From assembly GCA_964454005.1 (NCBI GenBank), contig CAYVQE010000011.1, positions 21,572-85,571 on the forward strand: a DNA stretch of 64,000 nt, written 5' to 3'. Shown piece after piece: positions 1 to 8,651 of this stretch. The notes beneath the pieces are model-generated. The model searched no databases. It saw only the letters and a program-made list of their open reading frames with translations, and had not been told where the DNA came from. The position numbers and the translations under genes are program-made. The DNA is from CAYVQE01 sp964454005. GTDB taxonomy: Bacteria; Myxococcota; B64-G9. How positions within the stretch are numbered: the stretch's first letter is position 1; each line of letters starts with the position of its first letter.

Positions 1-225
1 GACACCGCCACCCATGAATTTCACAAGATTGCGATTTCTCACCAGAAGATCAAAGTCCTCAAGACCGAGGCCGAGCAGTGCGTGGGCGAGTTGGCCTTTG
101 CGGTCGGCAAGACCACGGTCGAGGTCGAGGTGGACGAGGACGTGGTCCCCGAGCAGGACCCGACCCAGGTGGAACTGCCCGAGACGCCGGTGGTGCGCCC
201 GCCGGCGGCCAGCCCATATCAGTGA
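1..225 (+). CDS. C-terminal part of an unrecognised protein (5' end outside window)
   Basis: Reading frame 1 is open from the first base to a TGA at 223-225 and gives 74 residues. It has a charged helical stretch (HKIAISHQKIKVLKTEAEQC), a hydrophobic patch, an acidic Val/Glu-rich strand-like segment (TTVEVEVDEDVVPE) and a Pro-rich tail. Frame-1 codons have strong G/C third positions, whereas the overlapping ATG-started frame gives an Arg/Ser-rich shadow protein. I do not recognise the family. Polysaccharide-export genes follow on the same strand about 130 bases downstream, so a role in the same surface-polysaccharide locus is possible but only inferred. Confidence 0.6.
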   Translation, partial: DTATHEFHKIAISHQKIKVLKTEAEQCVGELAFAVGKTTVEVEVDEDVVPEQDPTQVELPETPVVRPPAASPYQ

Positions 226-357
226 AAAAATAGTTTGAGGGGTGGGAGCTTTTCTGTTAGACACATGGGGCGGAATCGCTGAACGTACTGGGGTAGACGG
301 CAGTCCAATCGCGAGAGGGGTTCTGGTGCAGGCGCACCTGTACGCCGTTTGACGATC

Positions 358-1632
358 ATGCGAGCGACACAACACAACGGTGCAGCCTACGTCGCGGTAT
401 TGTGCGCGGTCTTTTCGCTGGGAGTGGCGGCCGCCGCACAGGCCCGGGGCAATGGCATCAAGGCCGGCTCGGGCCGGTTGCATTTCGGCGTCGACCTGGA
501 GCTGACCTTCGACTCCAATCCGGGCTATTTTCCCTCCGGCAACGAGAACCACGCCGCCGACCTGATGCTGCGCACCCGACCCAAGATCGGGCTGGAGTTC
601 CCCTCGGACACGGTCTCGTTCGAACTCAACGGAGGGGTGGGCTACGATTATTTCTTCGGCGTGGACAACAGCCGCACCACCGACCTGAGCGCCATCAGCG
701 GTGAGGCCGACATGCGGCTGGGCTTCAACCCGGAAGGCCAGTTCGCCTTCTTCCTGATCGACAACTTCAGCCGCTCGGCCGATCCGCGCTACACCTCGCT
801 GAGCGGCCGTTTCGACCGTACCTCCAACGAGGCCAAGGCCTTGTTCCAGATTCGCCCCGGCGGCGGGGCGCTGATGTTCGACGTGGCCTACGGCTTCTAC
901 CTGGACTGGTTCGACGAGACCAACGACTCCGACTACAACGCCAAGGCGCTGAGCAATTACTCCCACCGGGTGTACTTCTCGGGCAAGTGGAAGTTCCTGC
1001 CCAAGACCGCGCTCAGCCTGGACTTCGACGCCGACCTGCGCCGCTACCCCTACCAGTACCAGCAGGACATCAAGAACCCGGACGTCAACGCCATCCGGGC
1101 CACGGTGGGCCTGATCGGCCAGATCAGCCCGTCCATCGCCCTGGTGGTCAAGGCCGGCTACGGCGACTCGCTGCTCGAGGGCGGCCGCGATGCCGGCGGC
1201 AATGCCTACACCGGCGGCGACTACCGCTCGGCGGTGGGCCAGGCCGAGCTGAGCTACCGGGCCGCCACCACCTTCTTGCAGGTGGGCTACTCCCGCGGCT
1301 TCGAGCCGGTGATGCTGTTCGCCTACTTCGGCCAGGATCGGCTCTACGCCCGCTTCCACCAGCAGCTGTTCGGCCGCTTCAGCCTGTCGGCCGACCTGGG
1401 CTTCGAATTCCTCGATTACGGCAGCCCGCTGGCCGCAGACTCCGAGGGCCGCTTCGACTACTTCCTGTCGGGCGGGGCGGCCTTCGAGTACCACATCCTG
1501 GACTGGCTGCTGCTGGCCATCGACTACCGCTTCCAGGCCCTGTTCTCCGATTACCAGCAGCCGCTGACCGGCGCGGGTGGGGTGGAGTACAACCGCCACG
1601 CGGTGACCTTCCGCGTGGGCCTGGACTACTGA
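358..1632 (+). CDS. outer-membrane beta-barrel protein of a polysaccharide locus
   Basis: A 424-residue protein with an N-terminal signal peptide (hydrophobic run ending near AAAAQARG). The remainder is amphipathic strands rich in Tyr, Phe and Asp that alternate as in outer-membrane barrels, and it ends in an aromatic C-terminus (RVGLDY). It resembles the outer-membrane beta-barrel proteins found beside Wza-like exporters in exopolysaccharide clusters (BBP2-like). The ATG at 358 is chosen; an in-frame TTG at 349 would add three residues, and neither has a clear Shine-Dalgarno sequence. The export lipoprotein starts 44 bases downstream, so the two are probably co-transcribed. Role in glycan export or anchoring is inferred from context. 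Confidence 0.8.
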   Translation: MRATQHNGAAYVAVLCAVFSLGVAAAAQARGNGIKAGSGRLHFGVDLELTFDSNPGYFPSGNENHAADLMLRTRPKIGLEFPSDTVSFELNGGVGYDYFFGVDNSRTTDLSAISGEADMRLGFNPEGQFAFFLIDNFSRSADPRYTSLSGRFDRTSNEAKALFQIRPGGGALMFDVAYGFYLDWFDETNDSDYNAKALSNYSHRVYFSGKWKFLPKTALSLDFDADLRRYPYQYQQDIKNPDVNAIRATVGLIGQISPSIALVVKAGYGDSLLEGGRDAGGNAYTGGDYRSAVGQAELSYRAATTFLQVGYSRGFEPVMLFAYFGQDRLYARFHQQLFGRFSLSADLGFEFLDYGSPLAADSEGRFDYFLSGGAAFEYHILDWLLLAIDYRFQALFSDYQQPLTGAGGVEYNRHAVTFRVGLDY

Positions 1633-1676
1633 CCGCGGAATGCCTAAAGTAGGAATCGCTGCGTGGAGGACGACGC

Positions 1677-2273
1677 ATGAAGCAGCTGATCCTGATCTTG
1701 ACGACCCTGATGCTGGGCACCTCGGCTTGCTGGTGGGCCAGCACCCCCGAGACACCGCAGCCGCCCCAGCGCCAGTTCACCCCGGCCTCGACCCTGGGCC
1801 CGGGGGACCTGGTCGAGGTCAAGGTCTACGACGAGAAGGAGCTGTCCGGCATCTACCGCGTGTCGTCGACCGGTGCCCTGGACGTGCCGCTGGTGGGCGT
1901 GGTGCCCGTCGACGGGCTGTCCAGCGCGGATGCGGCCGCGCTGATCGAGCGCAAGCTGGGCCAGCGCTACCTGCGCAACCCGCAGGTCAGCATGTTCATC
2001 AAGGAGTACAACTCCAAGAAGATCTCGATCTTCGGCCAGGTGGCCAAGCCGGGCACCTTCAAGTTCGACGACGGCATGACCGTGATCCAGGCGGTCAGCA
2101 TGGCCGGCGGCTTCACCAAGATGGCGGCCAAGGACGACACCAACGTCACCCGCATCGAGCAGGGCGACGAGAAGAAGTATCCGGTGCCGGTCGAGTCCAT
2201 CGCCCGCGGCGAGGCCAAGAACTTCTTCCTGCAACCGGGCGACATCGTGTATGTGCCGGAATCCATCTGGTGA
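1677..2273 (+). CDS. polysaccharide export lipoprotein (Wza/GumB/EpsY-type)
   Basis: A 198-residue protein with a lipoprotein signal peptide (TSAC, Cys18). A Poly_export domain covers about residues 40-120 (STLGPGDLVEVKVYDEKEL, then YRVSSTGALDVPLVG). An SLBB-type domain follows at about 115-180 (ISIFGQVAKPGTFKF, AGGFTKMA) and the end is the typical QPGDIVYVPE. The family forms the outer-membrane or periplasmic channel for capsule or exopolysaccharide; this copy is the short GumB/EpsY size and lacks the long C-terminal helix region of E. coli Wza. A GGAGGA Shine-Dalgarno lies just before the ATG. It follows the barrel gene and precedes an aminotransferase on the same strand, so it belongs to a polysaccharide synthesis/export cluster extending to the left. 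Confidence 0.93.
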   Translation: MKQLILILTTLMLGTSACWWASTPETPQPPQRQFTPASTLGPGDLVEVKVYDEKELSGIYRVSSTGALDVPLVGVVPVDGLSSADAAALIERKLGQRYLRNPQVSMFIKEYNSKKISIFGQVAKPGTFKFDDGMTVIQAVSMAGGFTKMAAKDDTNVTRIEQGDEKKYPVPVESIARGEAKNFFLQPGDIVYVPESIW

Positions 2274-2277
2274 GCGG

Positions 2278-3408
2278 GTGCCCGACGGCCCGAACGCGTC
2301 CCCCTCCGCGACCGAATCCCCGATCGCCCTGAGCCGGCCGAGCCTGGGCGCTGCCGAGCAGGCCGCCTGCCAGCGGGTGCTGCGCAGCGGCGTGCTGACG
2401 AGCGGGCCCGAGTTGGCCGCCTTCGAGCAGGCCTTCGCCGCCCGGGTGGGCGCGCCGCACGCGGTGGCGGTCAGCTCGGGCACGGCGGCGCTGTGGCTGG
2501 CGCTGGCCGGGCTGGACATTGGGCCGGGTGACGAGGTGGTGGTGCCGGCGCACACCTTCATCGCCACCGCCAATGCCGCCCGCTGGCGCGGGGCCCGGGT
2601 GGTGCTGGCCGACGTGGCCGACAGCGACCTGAACCTGGATCCGGCTGCGCTGGCCCGGGTGGTCGGATCGCAAACCCGGGCGGTGCTGGCGGTGCACCAG
2701 TACGGCACTCCGGCCGACCTGGAGGCCATCGCCCGGGCGGCGCCGCAGGCGGTGCTGGTCGAGGACGCCGCCTGCGCGGTGGGCGCCGCCACCGCGGCCG
2801 GGCCGGTGGGCTGCGGTCCGGGCCGGGCGGCCTGCTTTTCCTTCCACCCGCGCAAGACCATCACCACCGGCGAGGGCGGCATGCTGGTCACCGCCGACGG
2901 CGAGCTGGCCGCGCGGATGCGGGCGCTGCGCCAGCACGGTCTGGGCCCGGAGGGATTTCGCGAGCCGGGCGTCAACCTGCGCCTGGGCGAGCTGCCGGCC
3001 GCGGTGGGCCGGGCCCAGCTCGCGCGGCTGGACGACCTGTTGGCCCGCCGCCGCCGGGCGGCCGCCCACTACGCGGCCGGGCTGGCCGGGCTGGACTGGC
3101 TGCAGCTGCCGCAGCCAGCCCCCGGTGTCCAGCCGTCCCATCAGTCCTACGTCGTCCGCCTGCGTCCCGGCGCGCCCATCAGCCGCGATGCCCTGCTGGC
3201 CGCCCTGCGCGCCCGCGGCATCGGCTGCCAGGCCGCGGCCGCGCCTGTACACCACCATCCCGGCTACGAAGACAGCGCCCGCGGCCCGCTGCCGGTGGCC
3301 GAGCGCGCCGGTCGCGAGGGCCTGTTCCTGCCCCTGCACGCCGAACTCGACCGGCCTCAGGTCGAGCGGGTCTGTGAAGCCCTGCGCACCATCGGGGGCT
3401 GCGCTTGA
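2278..3408 (+). CDS. DegT/DnrJ/EryC1-family PLP aminotransferase (nucleotide-sugar type)
   Basis: About 376 residues from a GTG at 2278; an in-frame GTG at 2251 lies inside the upstream gene and is less likely. Fold-type I aminotransferase signatures are present: SSGTAALWLALAGL and GDEVVVPAHTFIATANA, the Asp segment VLVEDAACAVGA, and the PLP-binding lysine in FHPRKTITTGEGG (about residue 193). Family members transaminate keto-sugars to amino sugars for surface glycans, or serve as related regulators or dehydratases; the exact sugar cannot be told. It follows the export lipoprotein by only a few bases. The C-terminal substrate region (VHHHPGYED) is Cys- and His-rich, but otherwise the length is normal. 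Confidence 0.92.
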   Translation: MPDGPNASPSATESPIALSRPSLGAAEQAACQRVLRSGVLTSGPELAAFEQAFAARVGAPHAVAVSSGTAALWLALAGLDIGPGDEVVVPAHTFIATANAARWRGARVVLADVADSDLNLDPAALARVVGSQTRAVLAVHQYGTPADLEAIARAAPQAVLVEDAACAVGAATAAGPVGCGPGRAACFSFHPRKTITTGEGGMLVTADGELAARMRALRQHGLGPEGFREPGVNLRLGELPAAVGRAQLARLDDLLARRRRAAAHYAAGLAGLDWLQLPQPAPGVQPSHQSYVVRLRPGAPISRDALLAALRARGIGCQAAAAPVHHHPGYEDSARGPLPVAERAGREGLFLPLHAELDRPQVERVCEALRTIGGCA

Positions 3409-3429
3409 CGTCGTCGGGGCACGACTGGC

Positions 3430-4911
3430 TCAATCCTCCTCGGGCACCAGCAGCAGCTCCACGTGATCCTGGTCGGCGGTGATGGTGACCACGCGCTCGG
3501 CAAAGGGCCGCCGATCGTCCAGGCACCAGCAGTCGATCTTTTCGTCGTTTGGCAGGCCCTTATAGGTGAAATGCCCGTGCCCGTCGGCCTGCAGCACGCC
3601 GCCGACGCCGGTCGGCATGCTGTGGCAGCTGACCCGAGCCAGGGGTACCAGCTGGCCGTTTTCGAGCTGCACCGTGCCGGTCAGCGTGCGGCCGGGCTCG
3701 AGTTCGAGCACCACCTCGGGCGGGTCGCTGCCCTGCCGGCGCGGGGGGACCTCGGTATAGGCCCAGCGTTCGCGATCCCAGGCGAAGACCTTGGCCAGCC
3801 CGGGCCCGCATTCCTTGGCGAAGCGGCCCTCGGCGTCGGTCAGGGTCGAGCCGGACTGGCCGCTGCCGTTTTCGTTGCTGGTTCTCACGTGGACGATGAC
3901 ATCGGCCTGGGGACCCTGGGGGCCGAGCACCATGCCGCGCAGCAGCGACAGCCGGGTCAGCCGGATGGCGAACTCGACCTCGGTCTCGCCGGCGGGCAGG
4001 CTGCGCACCCAGCTGTGGTGGCCGGGGGCGTCGGCCACGATTTGGAAGTCGGAATCGGGCAGGTGGAAGTCGAAGCGCCCGTCGGCGGCCAGCGGGATCG
4101 GCAGCGCGGTGCGCCGGGCCTGGCGGGTAATGGTGTCGCGCCGGGCCAGGATGGTGGCATCGGCCAGCGGCGTGCCCTCGGTGTCGCCCAGGGTGCCGAA
4201 GACGTGCACCGCGGCCGGCTGCAGCGCGAGATCCGCCTCCAGCCGCTGGCCGTCGAGTTGGCAGTGGACCACCGCCGCCAGCGCGTGTTCCTCGTCCTTG
4301 AAGGCGGTCAGCTTGTAGATACCGCCGGACACCTCGGGTAGGCTGAAGGCGCCCTCGGGGCCGGTGGTCAGCGGCTGCAGGTCCGCGGGCAGGTAGTCGC
4401 CATCGGCCTGGCGGGCGAACAGGCGCACCGTGGCGCCGGCCACCGGCCGGTCCTCGCGCAGGACGGTGCCGGTGATCATGCACTGGATCTCCTCTTCCTG
4501 CTCCTCCGGCGCACGCTCGCTATCTTCAGCGGCCGCTGCCAGGTCAGCGTCTCGTCCTTCGGATTCGTCTCCTTCTTCGTCGTTCAATTTTTCGTCTCGA
4601 GGGCCGGGGCCGAATCCGGCCGCCGGCGGCGGGTCGTCCGCGCCGTTCTCGGGCTCCTCGGGGGCGGCCGTGGCCGGGTGCTGCGCGCCAGCGGTCTGTC
4701 CAAAGACCGCTTCGCCGGCGGCTGCCGCCGGGGGACCGCTTGCTGCGGCGGGCGGCGGTACCGCCGGCTGACCCCACTGCACGGACTCGGCCTCTGCGCC
4801 TCCGGGTGCCTGTTCGGTCGTATCGCTGACGACCAGCCAGACCAGCACGCCGGACAGCAGCAGGGCTGCGATAGTGGCGATCAGGACAGGACTACCGCGG
4901 GTGGCAGGCAT
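3430..4911 (-). CDS. membrane-anchored carboxypeptidase-regulatory-like protein
   Basis: A 493-residue protein. Residues 8-29 form one hydrophobic N-terminal segment (anchor or uncleaved signal). A low-complexity linker rich in Pro, Ala, Glu and Asp runs to about residue 140. Then come several Ig-like beta-sandwich repeats of the CarboxypepD_reg type: GTVLREDRPVAGATVRLFAR, then TTGPEGAFSLPEVSGGIYKL, FGTLGDTEGTPLADATILA and TGTVQLENGQLVPLARVSC. Such domains are structural or adhesive on exported proteins; no catalytic motif is seen. It is convergent with the aminotransferase gene and divergent from the SIS gene, with an extended -10 promoter match upstream. Function is unknown beyond a periplasmic or surface role. 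Confidence 0.82.
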   Translation of the reverse strand: MPATRGSPVLIATIAALLLSGVLVWLVVSDTTEQAPGGAEAESVQWGQPAVPPPAAASGPPAAAAGEAVFGQTAGAQHPATAAPEEPENGADDPPPAAGFGPGPRDEKLNDEEGDESEGRDADLAAAAEDSERAPEEQEEEIQCMITGTVLREDRPVAGATVRLFARQADGDYLPADLQPLTTGPEGAFSLPEVSGGIYKLTAFKDEEHALAAVVHCQLDGQRLEADLALQPAAVHVFGTLGDTEGTPLADATILARRDTITRQARRTALPIPLAADGRFDFHLPDSDFQIVADAPGHHSWVRSLPAGETEVEFAIRLTRLSLLRGMVLGPQGPQADVIVHVRTSNENGSGQSGSTLTDAEGRFAKECGPGLAKVFAWDRERWAYTEVPPRRQGSDPPEVVLELEPGRTLTGTVQLENGQLVPLARVSCHSMPTGVGGVLQADGHGHFTYKGLPNDEKIDCWCLDDRRPFAERVVTITADQDHVELLLVPEED

Positions 4912-4962
4912 CCGCCAGGCCCCCTTCCTTGCCTTTTGCTCATCTGTAACGATCGCTCCGAC

Positions 4963-4971
4963 AGTATAGCA
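4963..4971 (-). promoter_or_regulatory. extended -10 promoter candidate for the carboxypeptidase-regulatory-like gene
   Basis: On the minus strand the sequence reads TGCTATACT, an extended -10 element about 52 bases upstream of the start at 4911. No good -35 hexamer is seen at 17 bases, which fits an extended -10 promoter. Confidence 0.45.
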
Positions 4972-5068
4972 TCCGACCGGCTCCGAGCCCAGGGCCCCTG
5001 GGCGTCCCTTGATTCTGGGGCGTATGGTCGTTCTTGACCGGCTGCGGGCGGCGGGCTACGGTCGGCAC

Positions 5069-6106
<1,038 letters not shown>

Positions 6107-6208
6107 ACCGAGATTGGGAAGTCCCACCTGAATATGAGGTCACCCGGCCTCGGAACCTCGGATTTGGGTGTTGCGGCCGAGTGGGGGTGAGGCGGATCGG
6201 GGCGGGGA

Positions 6209-6625
6209 GGACGGATAAAAACTCGTCGTGGCAAGATTCCGCCCTGGGTTTGTTCGCCACCCGCGTCGAACCGGGGGCTCGGTGCTGGATCCCGAAGGGA
6301 TTCCCATCCCGGAAGATCTGGGCTCGCCCAACCGGCCGTGGCCTGGGGTGGCTCGTGCACGCTCGCGGTCTGGGAGAAAAGGGGCGCGGACTCGGAGTGG
6401 CGGTTCAAAGGCATCCGTTTGGTCCGGGACGGATTGCCTTGGGACGACTCGCCCTGGACGGTCGCAGCCCTCAGCACTCCAGGGGTGGCCGCCCGCACAG
6501 CCACGCTGGCGGCTGGCGGAAAGGACCGCTGGTTGGTGGCCTACCACCGGGCACATGAGAGCCTGGGGATTCTCAACCATCGGCTCTTTGCACGTCACGC
6601 GTTCCACCCGCCAGAGCGGCCCTAG
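6209..6625 (+). pseudogene. frameshifted remnant of a 'G.VLDP.GI...Q.PAVAWGG...VWE' repeat protein
   Basis: Three frames join into one coherent protein text. In frame 1 the sequence reads ALGLFATRVEP up to about 6272; after a G-run it continues in frame 3 as GGSVLDPEGIPIPEDL to about 6320; then in frame 2 as AQPAVAWGGSCTLAVWEKRG through DRWLVAYHRAHESLGILNHR to a TAG at 6623-6625. The motif order (ATRV, G-x-VLDP-x-GI, Q-PAVA, VW/VAY) is that of secreted repeat proteins common in Myxococcota. Two frameshifts and no start codon or signal peptide point to decay. The remnant lies between the SIS gene and a lower-GC island. Sequencing error could explain one frameshift but not the missing 5' end. 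Confidence 0.6.
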
Positions 6626-6635
6626 GCCGCTCAGC

Positions 6636-6708
6636 GCCTGGCGGCCCTGAGCCTGGCGGTCCTGATCCCGATCCCGATCCCGACCGCTCGTCGGTCGGTT
6701 TCTGTCGG
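6636..6708. repeat. short tandem repeats upstream of the dual-OB/DUF488 operon
   Basis: Three repeat types follow each other. A 15-base unit (GCCTGGCGGYCCTGA) occurs twice at 6636-6650 and 6651-6665 with one mismatch. The hexamer TCCCGA occurs three times at 6666-6683. GTCGGT occurs three times between about 6690 and 6710. No gene covers this stretch. The repeats lie directly before the operon and may be simple slippage products at an island edge or protein-binding sites. Confidence 0.6.
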
Positions 6709-6761
6709 TTTACCAATGTGTTATGCTCCCCGACCAATGAGCCTGTTCTTCTTCAGCACGT

Positions 6762-7478
6762 ATGAATATAATGGGAATCCAGTGGCCAGCCATGGGGGCC
6801 CCCATGCCACAAATCCTAGTTTCCGAAATCACGAGAATGCGTCCTGGGATGAACTGCATCGCCGGCTTTCTGCTGGACGAACAGCACATGGCGCGCCCCC
6901 TCAATCCGCAGGGGGAACTCCATTGGTCCGACGAAACGCTTGCTGAAATCGGATGGCAGGTGCGCGGACTCTATGAAGTCACGCCGACTGGAGCGTGCTC
7001 GACACGAAGGCTGCCGCATCACCGGGATGACTACTTTGTCGATCCAAGCAGCGTGCATCTACGCAAAAGGCTCGACACGGCCGCAACGAGGCGTCTACTG
7101 CGCCCCACCGTTTCGGCAACCCTGGATGCGATCTTCGATGGCGAACTGGTGAACAACCAGTACGTGGAGGAAGGAAGCGATTGTCGGTCTCTCGGCGCTA
7201 TCGAAATCCCGACTAGGCTGTTCGGGTTCAACTTTTCCTTCGACAAGCTGAGATGCTGGATGCGAGTCGGAGAGCAGCGGCCGGAGATCACCGTGACCGC
7301 AGTCGAATTTGGGGAAATTGGAAGCGAGGAAGAAGCTGAAGCTCTCCAGCGTAGGATTCGACGCTACCGTCGAGCGCATCTCCGCATCGGCCTCGCCAAT
7401 GCGTGGCGCGGCCCTGATGGGGAATACTCTCCAAGGCGTTGCTTCGTCATGGTAAACGGCATCTTCCCCTTCGACTAG
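6762..7478 (+). CDS. probable dual-OB-domain protein (first gene of a DUF488 operon)
   Basis: Up to 238 residues; the family-like N-terminus starts at the in-frame ATG at 6804 (MPQILVSEITRMRPGMNC), so the true start may be there. The pattern ILVSEITRMRPGMNCIAGF, then WRGPDGEYSPRRCFVMVNGIFPF at the end, is typical of the dual OB-containing domain (DuOB) proteins encoded beside DUF488 genes. OB folds usually bind nucleic acid or nucleotides. No enzyme motif is visible. The base composition and codon use are visibly lower in GC than the neighbouring genes, which suggests transfer. The next gene starts 24 bases downstream and is co-oriented. The assignment is by eye; the biochemical role is unknown. 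Confidence 0.65.
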   Translation: MNIMGIQWPAMGAPMPQILVSEITRMRPGMNCIAGFLLDEQHMARPLNPQGELHWSDETLAEIGWQVRGLYEVTPTGACSTRRLPHHRDDYFVDPSSVHLRKRLDTAATRRLLRPTVSATLDAIFDGELVNNQYVEEGSDCRSLGAIEIPTRLFGFNFSFDKLRCWMRVGEQRPEITVTAVEFGEIGSEEEAEALQRRIRRYRRAHLRIGLANAWRGPDGEYSPRRCFVMVNGIFPFD

Positions 7479-7502
7479 AGAGAGGCGGGAGTTCAAACAG
7501 AG

Positions 7503-8129
7503 ATGCCCTCCATCATCGTGTTCACTATCGGCCACTCGAACCACACGGTCGACCAATTCTTGGCCTTGCTACGCGGAGCTGAGATCACGGCAGTCGGTGA
7601 CGTGCGGTCTACCCCGTACTCGCGCTACCTTGAGCACTTCAATCGCGAGAAAATTCAGGCATCACTGCGTGCTGCCGGGATTGCCTACGTCTACTTGGGT
7701 GATCTGCTAGGCGGAAGGCCCCCGGATCCGAACTGCTATCTCGACGGCGTCATCGACTATGAACTCGTCGCAGCAAAACCGGAATTCAAGCAGGGAATAT
7801 CTAGATTGCTTCGTGGTGCGGAGAAGCACTGCATCGCATTGATGTGCTCGGAGAAGGATCCCCTCGACTGCCACCGGTTTCTTCTCGTATCGAGGGCTCT
7901 GAAACGCGCTGGGGTCGATGTCAGGCATATCCAAGCCGATGGATCCTTCGAGCCGATGGCTGCCACAGAGCGCCGTTTGATTGAGGCCACGGGTCAGGAT
8001 CAAACTCAGCTCTTCGGCCGCGCAACCGCCGATCCGCTGACCGAGGCCTATCGAACGAAAGCCAACGAAGTTGCCTACCGACAAGATGTGAAGGACATAG
8101 ATGCAACCGCACAACAGGGGCAGCCATGA
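7503..8129 (+). CDS. DUF488 family protein (long form)
   Basis: A 208-residue protein with the DUF488 hallmarks: TIGHSNHTVDQFLALL near the N-terminus, DVRSTPYSRYLEHFNRE, YLGDLLGGRP and the conserved Cys/His segment MCSEKDPLDCHRFLL. DUF488 proteins occur widely beside DNA-associated genes and defence-like cassettes, and the invariant Cys and His look catalytic, but no activity is established to my knowledge. The C-terminal 50 residues are extra and helical. It is the middle gene of a three-gene operon: 24 bases after the dual-OB gene, and its stop overlaps the start of the next gene (ATGA, 8126-8129). Lower GC than flanking genes. Confidence 0.85.
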   Translation: MPSIIVFTIGHSNHTVDQFLALLRGAEITAVGDVRSTPYSRYLEHFNREKIQASLRAAGIAYVYLGDLLGGRPPDPNCYLDGVIDYELVAAKPEFKQGISRLLRGAEKHCIALMCSEKDPLDCHRFLLVSRALKRAGVDVRHIQADGSFEPMAATERRLIEATGQDQTQLFGRATADPLTEAYRTKANEVAYRQDVKDIDATAQQGQP

Positions 8130-8572
8130 CCACCGTTCCCGTGTTCACCATCGGTTTCACACAGACCACTGCTGAACGCTTCTTCGGCAGGCTCGAGCGA
8201 GCAGGCGTCCGCCGGGTCATTGACGTCAGGCTTAACAACAGCTCTCAGCTAGCCGGGTTCGCAAAGGCCAAGGACCTGGAGTTTTTCCTGAAGAAGATCT
8301 CGGGCATCGATTACCGCCACGAGCCGAAGCTCGCACCGACGAAGGCAATCCTAGACGAATACAAGAAGAACAAAGGCGAATGGGATGAGTACGTGGCCTC
8401 GTTCGAGCAGCTCATGGAGGAGCGTGCAACGGAGAACGCTTACACTCCCGCAGACTTCGAGGGAGCGTGTTTACTCTGTAGCGAGGCCACACCAAAGAAC
8501 TGCCATCGTCGCCTAGTGGTCGAATACCTGAACAAAAAGTGGGAAGGCGCGCTGTCGATCAGACATCTGTAG
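8126..8572 (+). CDS. DUF488 family protein (short form)
   Basis: A 148-residue protein, again DUF488: VFTIGFTQTTAERFFGRL, RRVIDVRLNNSSQLAGFAK, KLAPTKAILDEYKK and the Cys/His segment LLCSEATPKNCHRRLVVEYL. It differs from its upstream neighbour in the DVR region (RLNNSSQL instead of RSTPYSRY), so this is a diverged pair and not a recent duplication. It overlaps the upstream stop by four bases (ATGA), indicating translational coupling. The two DUF488 proteins may form a heteromer or act on different substrates; this is inference. It converges on obgE about 80 bases away, and the atypical composition ends with it. Confidence 0.87.
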   Translation: MTTVPVFTIGFTQTTAERFFGRLERAGVRRVIDVRLNNSSQLAGFAKAKDLEFFLKKISGIDYRHEPKLAPTKAILDEYKKNKGEWDEYVASFEQLMEERATENAYTPADFEGACLLCSEATPKNCHRRLVVEYLNKKWEGALSIRHL

Positions 8573-8651
8573 CCCCGAATATTCCGTCTTTGCTATAGGG
8601 AAATGTCACCCGGCCCAGGTGATCGACCCCCCGGTCTGGCGCTGGTAGGAC

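Noticed and set aside
14..238. ATG-started frame at the left end
   Set aside because: It gives an Arg/Ser-rich shadow protein; frame 1 has better codon use and runs in from outside the window.
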